Of a stretch of 64,000 nt of DNA, positions 12,300-24,549 are shown in pieces. The notes under the pieces were generated by a model, which searched no databases, was not told the DNA's origin, and saw only the letters and a list, made by a program, of their open reading frames with translations. The DNA lies in NCBI GenBank assembly GCA_029891345.1, contig CM057009.1, forward strand, positions 90,009,416 to 90,073,415. The letters are read 5' to 3'. Source of the stretch: Dryococelus australis (lineage: Eukaryota; Arthropoda; Insecta; Phasmatodea; Phasmatidae). A program made the position numbers and the translations under genes. The first letter of the stretch is position 1. The number at the start of each line of letters is the position of its first letter.

Positions 12300-13700
12300 C
12301 TCTCATTATCCTCATAGTTTCGTGATAGTTGCACGTTTTATTCGTGGTGTGATATTTTAATTCTCCAGCAGTGTGTATTTTTTTCATATGTATGCAGGCC
12401 ATTCGATTTGAGATTACTTTAATTATAGCCACATAGCGATGTTCTTGAGCTGTTTTGTGAATTTGTTTTGAGTATTTCCCTTTGTTTCTCATTTCTTGTG
12501 TAGTCGTTGACTTCGAGAACTGCTGTGAAACATCTCAGGTCTGTTGCACAATATTGTTTTCCACATATATTTCTCGCCCTGTATATCAGTGCCCAAATAA
12601 CATTACACTTCTGTAGAGGGTTTTTCTGTGGAACCGCATATCAAAAGATGTTCTCTTTTTTGTAGACCAGGACATTCAAGAATGGCAGTTTTTTTTCATT
12701 TTTTCAATTCTTTTTGTGAAGTGGTTGTTTGAGTGTATGATGTTTTAGAGCCCAAGAAATTCTTGTACTGTCGTTTTTCTACATTTCCAAATCACGAAGG
12801 TGTCATCGACATATCTGTACCAACAACTGAGTTTGTAAAAGCTGGTGCTGATTGCCTTCTCTTTAAGTTGGTCTTGAACATATTGTCCAGTAAAGAAGAA
12901 AGAGGGAAGCCCATTGTAGTACCTTCTTTCTGTACATATATATTCCCCTGGTAAAAAAATAATGTCTAGTGAATGTAGTGCTAAGCTAGTTTTAATAATT
13001 ATTTGCTTAAATCGTCTGCCCTTAGCTCTTCGAGCAAAATATGGAGGGTCTTTTGAACAGGTTCTTTGTAAAAGAGGGATACAACATTGAAGCTTATAAC
13101 ACAATCTTCAGGTTGAAGTGACATTTGCTTCAATAACTGTACAAGCCTACAAATTTATGTAAATTAGAAGCTGGAGTCTGTAAAGTTGCTTGTAAGAGCA
13201 ATTTGATTAATTTTGATATAAGGTGATTTTCTGAACCAATAGCACATACTATAAGACCCAGAGGAACATCTGGTTTATTAATTTTATCAGGCCATAGAAG
13301 GCAGGTGCCCTGAGATCCTTTACGATGAGTTGTTTCTTGACTTCATGCTCGATGGTGGACTCATAAATAAATATCTTAGTGGATGACTCAATATTTCTAA
13401 TTATGTTCCTACTTGTAGGAGAGTAGGCAGGATCAGATAGAAGCTCCATGATCTTGGCCTCATAGTCCTGGGTGTCAATAACACTATGAACATTTCCTTT
13501 GCCTGCCTAGAGGATTCTTATTTATTTGTTATTGCAAAGTTCCTTCGAAGCATTTCTTTCTTATTGTCCTATGTTTGGAGTTGGTGGTTTTGCTTTGTAC
13601 AATATTCTCAATTTCTCAGCTCGTATTACGTCTGCTGTAGTTGAAGGTAGGTTTTGAACTGCTGGCCTAATCCCTACCACCAGATTGACTGTGAACTGGT
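12300..13700 (-). pseudogene. Penelope-like reverse transcriptase, degenerate
   Basis: On the minus strand the order is that of a Penelope-like element. The N-terminal part has VQNLPSTTADVIRAE and AKPPTPNIGQ (about 13.56-13.66 kb), then AGKGNVHSVIDTQDYEAKIM and LLSDPAYSP (about 13.4-13.5 kb), then VKKQLIVKDLRAP. The palm follows with VISF-type and PLSS-type positions, and the catalytic CWYRYVDDTFVIW lies at about 12.78-12.82 kb, on the 119-codon frame 12745-13104. Past the palm come LPFLNVLVYKKEN-like and RKTLYRS-like segments down to about 12.3 kb. There are many frameshifts and stops. No GIY-YIG endonuclease could be identified. Confidence 0.75.
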
Positions 13701-13975
13701 TGTTAGTATATGTTATCTTTTAGAGTCCCAGAAATTATCGTAACATCTCTTTCCCAAGTCTGTAAATAACAAAAGCATCATTGACATATCTCTACGAACA
13801 ACTAAGTTTCTAATAGCCGTTGTTGATTGCTTTCTGTTCAAAGTTGGCCATGAATATGTTGGCCAGGAAATTAAAAGAGAAAGAGGGGCACCCATCATAG
13901 TTACTTTTTTCATTATGTGTATATTCTCCTGGTAATAAAAGCATGTCGGAACAACACAGTGCTCATCTAGTTAAC
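13701..13975 (-). pseudogene. second, partial Penelope-like RT copy (palm only)
   Basis: This minus-strand segment repeats the palm of the downstream copy: LLPGEYTHNEKSNYDG, then FLANIFMANFEQKAI, then RYVNDAFVIYRLGKR at the catalytic site, where the second Asp-bearing position reads VND. It stops abruptly near 13.70 kb where the N-terminal part of the neighbouring copy begins, in the same orientation. Head-to-tail partial copies are known for Penelope-like elements. Confidence 0.7.
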
Positions 13976-15330
13976 TAATTTTGTAGTCAACCGGTGCCCA
14001 GCACAAGGCCAACCTCAATTGATCTGTCACTAAAGAAAATCTTTAATGGTGCCTACCGGTTGCCTCGTTCCATGTCAATTGCGGGTTTTATGCAGGATTA
14101 GGCAGTAAAGAATTTCTTCACGAGAAATTCTTGCTCTAGGCTCCAGTGGCCTAAGCGCTCAGCATTTCAACGCCCCACCTATTAGTTGTGCCTAATTCCC
14201 ACCTTATAGCCCACGCCAACAAGACAGATACCTCCTTCTCCAGTGCAAGGATTCCAGGTGGTATGAGATGGCACCAGGCTTAGCACTGATTGCGTAAACC
14301 CAAGGTTTTGTGGGTGCCGAAACATCACTCGAGAAGCCTGATTCACCTTTCTGGAATAATTATATATGAGAGTTCGTCCAGCCTTTCTGGGGTCACACAG
14401 AGGTTTTTCCACATTCTGAAAATCTAGCAAGCATTGACCCAGCATCTCAAGGATGCAGACATATTCCTCCCTAATATAGGTAGTCCGTGAATCCCCCCTA
14501 ATAACCACCACAACTTCTCAAGTGGGATGCCAGTAGCTCGAACGGTGCTGCTCCTGGTTCTTTCATAGAATAAAGTAATCAAGCAGAGTTCTAACACACC
14601 GGGTAAGAAACAGGCAAACACTGGCCGCTACTGGGTTCAGTTAGCGAAAACAGTAATGCAGAATACCACATGCAGACAACTCGAACAAATGTGTCCTTGA
14701 CAATAAGAGGAATAGTGACGGGTTTATTAAATAAGATATAGACATCAAGTTGCATCACAACAGGGCATGTTGCACAGTTGACTTTAACGCATGATTGAGT
14801 GAAGAGATATGAGCGGCTCTTAACAGCGAGAACTTTAGAGCTGATGAGGATGATTGAGGTATGGAACAGCATCGGTATGAAATGGTGGGGGAAATGGGAT
14901 ATCCCCGAGAAAGCCCGCAGACCATACTTAAACTGAAGAAATAATAGTTAATTTACGCACGACTTAAGTAACTCATAAGCATACCTGCGTAACAAGAAAA
15001 CCTACAGGCACTTAAAATTTAATAGATATGTAATAAACTTAAAAAATATATATTCCACTTTATTTTCTGGCACTAATATAGAGTTTCAGTATAGAAATTG
15101 TGGCTCCTTAGAAAATGAAGTGTGGCGCCTATTTCGTCCTCTTTTTCCGGCAGAGGGACTACAGTGTTTATCAGCAAGTTCCTGATTCATTCCGAATGAG
15201 AAATGTTGAGCAAATACTACCCTAGAAGCAAATAGCAGTACATTATTTAGCCAATTGCTAAATTATATAAGTGTCCATAAATACTTGGTTAATCTATTAT
15301 AAACTATAATTATATATTAATGGTACAAAT
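13976..15330. other. intergenic DNA, possible 5' flank of the Penelope copies
   Basis: The DNA is slightly richer in G+C than its surroundings. A 109-codon minus frame (14182-14511) and a 93-codon frame (14591-14872) lack recognisable domains. No tRNA or promoter could be supported. Confidence 0.35.
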
Positions 15331-15420
15331 GCTACTCCCTACTCACCTCGCTTCACCCTCATCGACTTTCAAGGCCTTGCTGTTAAACGCCGCCGAAATC
15401 TCTTCATTCACTCACTTTAT
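15331..15420 (+). mobile_element. SINE 3' tail fragment
   Basis: It matches only the 3' part of the SINE family at 42.6 and 58.3 kb: CACCTCGCTTCACCCTCATC, then CAAGGCCTTGCTGTTAAACG, then AAATCTCTTCATTCACTCAC. It lies just inside the intron upstream of the LRR exon. Confidence 0.7.
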
Positions 15421-15556
15421 GAGGTATAAATAGTGGTGCATACATCAGACTACAAGAATACATAAAACAATGTTTTCTCTCAGTCTGACATATATTTTTT
15501 AAGACAAAATTAAAAATATCTTTGGCAAAAAAAATATTGTGAGTTCTTATTTAATA

Positions 15557-15575
15557 GTATTATTTTGTTTTGCAG
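15557..15575 (+). other. 3' splice acceptor of the LRR exon
   Basis: A T-rich tract, TATTATTTTGTTTTGCAG, precedes GACATCGC. The reading frame requires the first exon base to complete a split codon, so the intron is phase 2. The upstream frame closes quickly and has no ATG, which supports an acceptor rather than a start. Confidence 0.7.
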
Positions 15576-17547
15576 AGACATCGCTGGTCTGATAACACTG
15601 GAGTTGCAGAACAACCCTCTGAGTCATGTGGACGGCCCGTTCCTGGTCAGCAGATCTCTTCTTTATCTGGATTTGAGTTATTGTTACCTCTCAAATTTGT
15701 CCGAAGATTTTTTTTCTAACTGTACTGCGCTTAACAGGCTGGACCTCTCTGGAAACCCGATCAGTTCTCTCACCTCTGGAGTTTTGGAACACCTCTACAG
15801 TTTGGAATATTTACAACTAAATCAGTGTAATCTCACTCACATTGATGATAAATCCTTTAATAATATGACAAATTTAAAAACTCTCGAATTATCTGGCAAT
15901 CTTTTGACAGAGGTAAACTGGAAGGCTGCACTAGGATGTCTCCCTCGTCTGGAGCTTCTGAACTTAAGAAATTCTCATATTAATAATTTGCCTGATGGTC
16001 TGTTTGATAATAATACGTACCTGACCACACTCATTCTGTCTGAAAATGAGCTGAAAGATGTAGATATTTCGAGTACACTAGGTGACAACTTGAGGTACTT
16101 AGAAACGTTGGATCTTTCTAACTGCCTGTTAAGGGGACCTTTAACAGAATATGCTTTTGGAAATGCAACTCGTCTTCGGAATTTAGTTCTGACAGGTAAT
16201 TATCTTTCGGCATCCGATCTTGCCGTAGCCCTAAGTCCATTAACTCGTCTTCACCAATTATCATTAAGAAATTGTGGCTTAACACGTTTACCGTCTGATA
16301 CATTCCACAGATTCCCACATTTAGAACAACTCGATATTTCACACAATCCGCTAAATGATGCGTTCACTGGACTGCTGTCTCCTTTAACTTCTCTAGAATA
16401 TTTAGATATGGGTTTCAGTAATTTGTCATACGTCGCCAGAAATACATTTTCCCAAATGACACACCTAAAGCACCTGATTTTGTCTGGTAACTCTTTGACA
16501 GAACTAGAATCGGGATTGTTCCAAAATCTAACTCGTTTAGAAGTTTTGGAGCTAAATAATTGTGGCTTATCTCATCCTCCTGACGCTTCTATTTTTGTGG
16601 AAAACAGAACATACACAGACCTTCAGGAACTGAGGCTTGCAGGTAACCCACTCCAAGTATCAGAATTCGAGGCTTTATTGCCTCCGCAACTGTCACGACT
16701 AAAGACTGTGGATATGAGTAACTGCAACCTTAAACATTTGCCAGAGAATGCTTTCAATTGGACAAGAAATATTGTGGCACTTAGGTTGTCTGGAAACCCT
16801 TTAGGTTCAAATATGGAGCAAGAAAACCAATATTCATTTTTGAATATCTTACCAAATTTGGAAAACTTAGATATAAGCTACTGTAACTTTACTTCAATTA
16901 ATCCAAAATATTTAAAAAATAATATCAACATATCATCTCTTCGACTTGTTGGAAATACTTGGAAATGTGACTGCAACATCACGGAAATGTGGCAATGGGC
17001 GTTGGAGAGTAGAAATGATATAGGTGTTTTGGTTGGCTCGACTACGCAAGCGGAGGATGTCACAACACGTGGAATTAAGCGAAAGAAGGGGCTTTTGTGC
17101 AGTTTAGGACAAACATCTGTACGAAAGTCTTCAAATAGGAGAGAAAAAGACAGTCCCTATCGGACATGGGGACGATATGTAAGAGAATCGGATTGCCCTA
17201 GATCAAACCAACCTGTACCAGTACCATACACTGCTTTCAGGGGTGAGAGGGAAATAAGTCCTTTATTTTACTATACAAACGAAACTCCTCCAAATTGGAT
17301 AACTGTATTATCGTGTATAGCAGTGGTCGTTCTTATGTGTACAGTAATAGGAACAGGGCTTGCACTTTTATTTAGAAGAATAAAAAATGAACAGAGACAG
17401 ATAAATTGTCGACCAATTGTTAATTGCCCTGAACCCGAAAGTCAAAAATACGCTACTGAAATTGAACTTTTAGAGCAGTATGTTCAGCGTCATAGACTAC
17501 AAACTAAGCAGTCTCTTATGCAAAACCCAGCAATTTCTAAGCAGTAA
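15576..17547 (+). CDS. terminal exon of a leucine-rich-repeat transmembrane receptor
   Basis: This is the only well-preserved host coding sequence in the window. The exon starts after a polypyrimidine tract and AG at 15574-15575; no ATG fits, so upstream exons lie outside or unrecognised. It encodes about 656 residues. There are 19 LRRs of LxxLxLxxN/CxL type (for example LYLDLSYCYLSNL, LNRLDLSGNPISSL), which alternate strictly between an N form and a C form. A Cys-rich C-cap begins TWKCDCNITEMW, with later Cys residues and basic stretches (GIKRKKG, SSNRREK). One transmembrane helix, about 17296-17373 (WITVLSCIAVVVLMCT), follows, then a 57-residue cytoplasmic tail with no TIR or kinase domain. 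Many N-glycosylation sequons suggest a secreted ectodomain. It resembles insect chaoptin- or slit-like LRR surface proteins in general style; no orthologue is claimed. Confidence 0.9.
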
Positions 17548-17923
17548 TTTAAAACCATTTAATACAACATTATGTGTATGCATAGTCTTGTATCAAATAA
17601 TATATTAATTTTATATACTTATCTTAAGGCACTTTTGTCTACTATGTTAATGCCTCTTAAATGAATAATGTATTGTAAAATATATTTTGCTACGCAAGTA
17701 TAAAAGCGTTAAATCATTATATTAAATAGCTTACATGAAAGTATATAATTGTATTTAGCATGGTTTTATAGTTTTGTAAATATATATTGTATTTATTACT
17801 AGCGAAAATTTGTATACAAACACTTGTATTTCGCTGCGTTCTAGAATATTGATACTGCTATATTAAAAAGATATCTCAGAACCAGTGATTGAAAGATTTT
17901 TTAACTAAATATGTTCACAGTGA

Positions 17924-17929
17924 AATAAA
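17924..17929 (+). promoter_or_regulatory. candidate polyadenylation signal AATAAA
   Basis: The first good AATAAA after the LRR stop lies 377 bp downstream, in GTGAAATAAATAG. Another is at 18543-18548. In AT-rich DNA such hexamers are frequent, so the true cleavage site is uncertain. Confidence 0.4.
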
Positions 17930-19040
17930 TAGAAAATATAGTTGCTGATGGCAAATAGTTGTGCGAAAAATGTTTGTAGTAAGAAAATAGGTAACGATAT
18001 TCTTCAAAATTCATCGGCTGTTGACATGCTAATCTAGCACTCTAAATGAATGCAAATTCATGTTGCAAAGGATAAAAAATTTAAAATTATCTGAGATATG
18101 TTAATTGTCATGGTCACAAGGATAATTTCCATAATATTATATGTGTATGATGTTCACATTGGTTAAAGTAGCTAAATCTTGTGTTGTTTATTTCTGAATG
18201 TGTTTTAGTGTGTTCATATATTTCTTAAATATGTGCCTTGACTTTATTTCCTTAGTACTCAGCATACGATTCAGTACAAAACCATGATGTTATAAGGGCA
18301 CATTCTGTGTTTTAATTTTGCGCATCTATTTTGTGTCCTTTCCATACTTCTCAGTAAATTCCCCATCGTTTCCATTCATGTGCTAGTGATTCTTTCATTA
18401 ATATTAGTTTTATCTTATAACTTACTAGTTTTTCTTCCATTTGTTCCTTATATTTTTTTTAAATAATTGTAATAGGTATTTTTTATATTATCTATGCATT
18501 TCTTTCCTTTTTCCTCTGAAAAAAACCGATATTGCTGATGGAAATAAAAATTTAACTCAAATAACTTATGGCATATTTTTGTATATAGACCGAAATTATT
18601 GTTGGGCAGTAGTATTTACGTTAAAACATATTATCGAGTTGTCAACATATACGAATCTTCATGTTAATAGCACTTCGGCCTACAGAATCAACAGTCTCTC
18701 TTACAAATACATGAAACAAATTCAAGTGTGGGAAGAACCAATGCTACTGTCTCATGCCTTCCATTAATGTACCTGCTATAAATTCATCGTACTGGACATC
18801 AAACCAATACAATCTACAACTCTTCATTCCAGGAAGTAGGAAAGATACATAATTTTTTTTTTTAAATAATAATAAAATACCAAAACGAACTATTACTGCT
18901 CAGTGGAGATAATCATCACATGCGCAAAGATTTTAAGTCACGAGAAAACATGTAGACATGAATCTCGGTGTGCTTAGGGGTGAACATTATATATATATAA
19001 TACATATATATTATATATATATATAAAGTGGGGATTTACA
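17930..19040. other. 3' flank of the LRR gene, AT-rich
   Basis: No gene recognised. A 108-codon frame (18441-18767) has no motif and may be 3' untranslated or intergenic. An AT microsatellite (18989-19025) directly precedes the fold-back element. Confidence 0.45.
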
Positions 19041-19706
19041 AGTCACGGCAATTATGGTTTAACTCCCGGAAATGATCCAACACAGGAAATGCACTATGTA
19101 CTGTTGAAAGTGTACAAGTACATTTTAAAGGTGACACCACATGGGGTATGGATGCAGGAATGTTCGGCAAGGAACAGAGACAAACTTGGATGCTTTAAAT
19201 CACCGTTTAGATGATTTATTCTGGTGCATCCTGTAAACACTCATTTGAATGGGTACATATCGTAAGTGTACGAGATGTTTAACATCCTTCAAAGTGTTCT
19301 CCGAGGTTGTCCACTGTTCATTGCTAGCGACGAGGCAGACGGGAAATACCATCAGCTACATGAGATCCGTCAATGTGCACCACCTCTTGTCGAAATGCTG
19401 TGACGATGTCTGCCTCATCGCTGGAAACGAACCATGGAAACCTCGGAGAATACTTTGAAGGATGTTAAACTGCCCGTACACGTAAGGTACCAACCCGTTC
19501 AAATGAGTGTACACAGTTTGTACGAGAATGTATCAATTAAACGGCGAATTCAAGCAGCCATATTTGTCTTTGTTCCATGCCGGGCATTTCTGCATCCATA
19601 CCCCATGTGTAGTCACCTTTTAAACGTACTTGTACACTTACAACTGTACATAATACATTTCCTATGTTGGGTCATTTTTGAAAGATATACAATACTTGCC
19701 GTGACT
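19041..19706. mobile_element. fold-back / long-inverted-repeat MITE
   Basis: The left arm 19041-19340 and right arm 19409-19706 are imperfect inverted copies. They begin AGTCACGGCA and end TGCCGTGACT. Shared internal blocks include AGTGTACAAGTAC, GGGGTATGGATGCAG, TTTAACATCCTTCAAAGT and CGAGGCAGAC. The loop is only about 70 bp. No transposase is present; the two plus-strand frames of 69 and 106 codons are shadows of the arms. It could form a near-700-nt hairpin if transcribed. Confidence 0.75.
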
Positions 19707-21451
19707 TCTGAATCAGTCCTCGTATATATATTTCTTCGGTTTACGCGGATATAACCTGAACGCTTGGCATTGTGGTATTAGCTGAGTCGAAATCGAAGAT
19801 AGTCCTTATGTTTTGGCACGTGTTCCAGTCATAATATTTAGAGAAGGAATATCTGTTTCACACTGGGTATCAGTAAGACCTCCTTCTATCTTCAGAATAC
19901 CCCGAGAAAAATAACTCAAGAAGCGGCAGACAGCAAAGAAATCACTCCTGATTTGCCAAGCTGTCCAGCCATTGAAAAAGAAAGCAGCTGCTGATTGGCC
20001 AATTGATTATACCAATTAGAAAGAATCCCCTAAGCACTCACTGTTCAACAAGCAATGTCAGCATCACCTTTTTAACCCAGAATTTATAAAGACAAAAACA
20101 CAATCTAGGTCAGTAGGCAACAGCTGCTACTACCTTGAAGTAAGCGACTTTAACGTCTTGTGGAACGTTGGGATTCTCTTCGACTAAACACATTGAAACA
20201 TATACGGTGTGTATACCAAGTACTAAGATTAAAACGACACCATAAATTAATGTGAATAGCATTGATGTTCCTAATTATTGGACGTTCTTGTGTCCTCTTT
20301 TCTTTAATGCATAGATTCTCCAAAGATATACGAGGTGATGGCGGCTAGGTATTTCAGAATTTCCTAGCCGCTCAGTGTAATCATCTCCATGAAACATAAC
20401 AAACTTTTACCTGCAAATGAACAACTTCAAAACTACAGGAAATAAAAAGTTACTAAAATGTGTAACCTAATTTCCGAAGCAATTTACAAGCAATAATTAA
20501 TACCTGACTCCCTTCCACATGTTGTGGGGATTCCACAAGATAATGTGAACTAATCAGGAATAGTGTGTGATCAGAGTGTGAGACACAAGACATATATTTT
20601 CAATGAAATATTAATACATTTTTCCTTACATAGAATATCTCATACGAAATATTCAGGAAAAACAAACGCATGCAAAAAAACACTGGGATACTGCAGTTAA
20701 ATGACAAACAAACCACTGGGATACACTGATTTTAATAAGATTAAAAATTACCAAGAAGAAAACCATTGATCATCAAAAATGAACTTGTGTGAAAATACTT
20801 TAATAAAAATAAAAATTGTGTTTCTGTCAAAATTAAAATTAGGTGTGATAAAATTAATTAAAAGTATCTGCAAGTAGGATTGCTTGAAATCAGAATTCAT
20901 ACCACCATCCTATCAGGATGAAAATAATAAAACTATAAGAAAATTAATTTTTAAAAAATATTAAAACTGCCACAAAATAAAATAAACATGAAAATAAAAA
21001 GAATTCAGACTTCGGTTTCCCAAAAGAAGTTCTCAGTTAGTGCTTTCTTTCCTAACACGAATCTACTGAGCCCCATATGAAATTAATGCATATCACTGTC
21101 TCAAGTCTTGTAGTCTATGTAACTTCAAATTTATTATTCCTGAACACACTTAATCTCAAATAAATGTCAACTAACTTGAAAGTTCACTTCTATTAAAATA
21201 ATTGGGTTCTTCAACTCATTAAATGCGCGGGTACTAGATTCAACAGTAGAGCAGGACTATTGGGTACTACTTTCCAATAAAACATGTCAAATCACACGAG
21301 AATAAGTCTGCCAATAACTCATAATGAAAGTAGAATTGCTAAGGTTTCTGCAGATAACTTTACTTTTCAAATAAACAGTAGACTTCATAATATCGAAGGC
21401 GTCACCTGGACTATAGGCCAAATCTTAGCCTGTAGCATGGCGTCGAAGAAG
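19707..21451. other. intergenic DNA, nothing recognised
   Basis: AT-rich. No domain-bearing frame or RNA gene could be supported between the fold-back element and the LTR-like repeat. Confidence 0.45.
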
Positions 21452-22128
21452 TCCGTTTGGCGTATCTTCTTAGGCCTAAGTCACTAATAAAATAAGCTGA
21501 TAAATACAGAGACTCAGCCCTCTTCTTAACCTGTCTGGCTCTAAAATCCTAACTGTAACCCCTGGGTACTATATCTGATCTACCCTTACGAAGATGCTGG
21601 GGATTTTCCTATCGAAAATCCCAGCGAAATATTACGCTGCTGGGCCCTTCAAAGGTCCCTCTCCAGAAGCAATCATTCCCGGCAACTTTCCTCAAACCTG
21701 ATATGATAGGAGATTAACAACTTCCAGTAACAAAACGGGGAAAATATATAAACCTAACATTTCTCTCAAAGCAACAAACAAAAAAATTACATTTCAAAAT
21801 TAAATTAAATAATTATAAAAAAAACCAATAAATTGAAATTAACGTATTCAGATTATAACCTCTTAACTCAGAGTACATATCCACATGTCATAGAATAATA
21901 CACATAAGAATAAAAATATAAACATGTTTCGGAAAGGTGGTTTACAATAAATTAAACATGATGTGTGTAATTAAAATATTTATTATCCTAGGAGGGGTTA
22001 AAATAATTACTATTATTCAAAACAATATGTAAATAGACATGTGATAGTGTCCAAAACACATATGTAAATAATTATCATAATTGTCAACAAACACAAATAC
22101 GTGTACGTTTTGTAATACTTATATAATT
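21452..22128 (-). repeat. LTR-like direct repeat, left copy (3' LTR of a minus-strand gypsy element)
   Basis: About 680 bp matches 25700-26201 plus 29537-29725 in the same orientation. Shared blocks include GGCGTATCTTCTTAGGC, AGAGACTCAGCCCTCTTCTT, ATCTGATCTACCCTTACGAA, GATGCTGGGGATTTT and GTGTCCAAAACACATATGTA. Next to its right edge, on the minus strand, is a purine run GCGAGGAGGGG (22129-22139), as expected for the polypurine tract of an element transcribed leftward. The exact termini were not resolved. Confidence 0.65.
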
Positions 22129-23716
22129 CCCCTCCTCGCAATTATATTATTCCTAATTGCATGTAAACAAAACGGAATCTTTAATTGTTAATGCGGTCAG
22201 ACAAAATAAAACCAATCATTCGATTACAAAACCTCACAATCATAACGTAGACGAGAAAAATGTAAACATAAACATTAGTGTGTGAAAAATAAATACTAAC
22301 ATCATTACTTACACTTCTGCCATCAATTTAAAATTCAAACATCTTCCTATATGACAAAACATATGAACATGTACACTTGCAATAGTAAAAAATTATTGAA
22401 AATTAATGAAACAGAAAGGTATATATTATACATATACCATCATAATTTACAACAAAAGAATAAACGCTTATTATGTACAGAAAAGTAATTTGCATCATAC
22501 AGTTTTTCTCTTTCTCTCCTCTCATTATTCATCGACGTTCGGCGTTGTCGCTGGCGGCGGTTGAAACTTGAAGGAAGATTTCTGCTGTAATGGTACATTA
22601 GAACTGCGTTGAAACATCTGCAACGTCTCTGAAGAAACCGTCAACTGCCATATTTACCATTACATAGTTCGCTACGTTGTAACGTATTTTTGCACTCGTA
22701 ACTGCAAATCACTTTAAATCATTCTCGAAGTTTTTACTTCATCATTCCTTTAATTAGAAAGTACAGTCTTTCTAACACTAGATAACTGTTTAACTGGACT
22801 GGTGTTAGTAAACAATTATTAAACTCATATTTATCACGATAAAATGTTTATCTGGGTCGTGATAGATTAACATGCAGTTCATACAGTTCTCTCTTTGAAA
22901 ACAATAACTTAACTGTGGAAGTAAAATTATTAAGCATAAAACATACACATTAACTTACAATTCAATTAAAACTAAATATTAAAGAAAATTATTGAATTGT
23001 GGTATAATAACTCCCTAACATCAAAATTCTTATATAATTCTAACAATCAGTAAATAGTTTAAACATAATTTACGTGTATTAGAAAAAATCATAGTAACAT
23101 GAAACTTTATTTACAATGTTGTTCCAGCTTTCTGGCTTGATTAATATCTTCTTCTCTCGGTCGTAGACTAAACAATCACAGGAAAAATGTGAGAGTCATT
23201 TGATAATTCTCAAAATCCCTTTCCGACCAGTCTAAATACAGAAGACTTCGACATAGGCCCATCGTTGAAAGATCTCAAGATTAGACTTCGAACAACATTA
23301 CAATATATATATATATATATATATAATTTTGTGATTGGCTCTTGTATTTTTGCTAATAAAAAAGGCGGTTGATATAGAGCACTCTGACGTCGGGCCTGGA
23401 GTCTCTGGAATAAGATGGGAAAGGGGGGGGGGGGGTACGTGGAGGTGGCTGCCGGGTAGTATACGTAGATTAGGGATCGGGAAGATGGTCGCCGGGAGCG
23501 TGGCAGGCCCGTTTGGGAGAAGAAGACTGTCGCCATCTCCGGGACTTGAACTAGCAGATGGGGAGATGCTGCAGGAACGTCGCTGTACGATGCAGAAGCT
23601 AAGTTAAGTTGGGACTTTGTTAATTTTTCACTCGTGAGGTGGTAGTTAGAATATTCTGCAGAATAGTGTGAGGACTTTGTGTGTGTGTGTGTGTGTGTGC
23701 GTGCGCGCGCGCGCGG

Positions 23717-23756
<40 letters not shown>

Positions 23757-24549
23757 GACGCACACATCATAACAAAGAAGATATTCAAACACTTATTACC
23801 CTATATAGAAATGACGCAGTGAAAATCTCAGTGAAAACGTGTGAAAAATCCAAGTGTGAATAAGTGAAAAATACAATTCAATAAATGGTGAAAATTGTTT
23901 ACATCCCTTGAAGATAAATCTCGTCGCAACGACTCCAAAAAAAAATTACCTTGTTATTAACAAAGCATGTCCCCTTAATTATTCTTATCAATATAAAAAT
24001 ATTTTTGGATTAATTTTATTCGAAATAAGTCACGGCAGGTGAGTTCCAATACAATGCTGTACTCTTTATTAATAAGAGCTAGGATATGCATGTCATCTCT
24101 TCCTTTCCTCGTACACATTATTTTGACTTCAGGTAGCCTCATTAAAATGATACATTCCTACATAAGGATAACCAAATTCATAACATAATTTACGTGACGT
24201 TTTATGTTTACTTCGATACAGCTTGTACAATCACAAGGAACATGCCAGGCTCATTAATTCACATAATAGTGCTAACTGTGCAACACAACGTAAGAGCGCG
24301 GAGGGGTATACTCATCCCACACAAAAATATAATACTCATCTCTGGCATAAAGTTCAGAGGAATAATAAATACATAAATGACATCGTTCTCAATACACACA
24401 GTAAATATTGTACATAGGCTGTGGCCAATAAACCTTTTTACTCCTTTCTTTCCATCCGTAATTTCTCATAATTGCAAATAGCATATTCTTCGTTCTCGAA
24501 GTGCTAAACGTACATCACATAAATCAAACATATAACATTTCCTCTAACA
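22129..24549. other. internal region between gypsy 3' LTR and pol relic; microsatellites
   Basis: No coding motif recognised. It contains an (AT)n tract at about 23301-23325, a G13 run at 23423-23435 and a compound (GT)n(GC)n(TA)n tract at 23679-23756. The 192-codon minus frame here (23210-23788) is built largely on these simple repeats. If the flanking repeats are LTRs, this is where env or untranslated sequence would lie, but I cannot show it. Confidence 0.4.

Noticed and set aside
12240..12300. possible hammerhead ribozyme at the Penelope end (CTGATGA on the minus strand near 12270)
   Set aside because: The stem II and GAAA core needed for a hammerhead could not be found nearby.
16118..16342. 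antisense frames under the LRR exon
   Set aside because: They overlap a well-supported coding exon on the opposite strand and show no motif.
23210..23788. 192-codon minus-strand open frame
   Set aside because: Large parts are translated AT, GT and GC microsatellite (runs of IY and THTHT), so the frame is a by-product of simple repeats.
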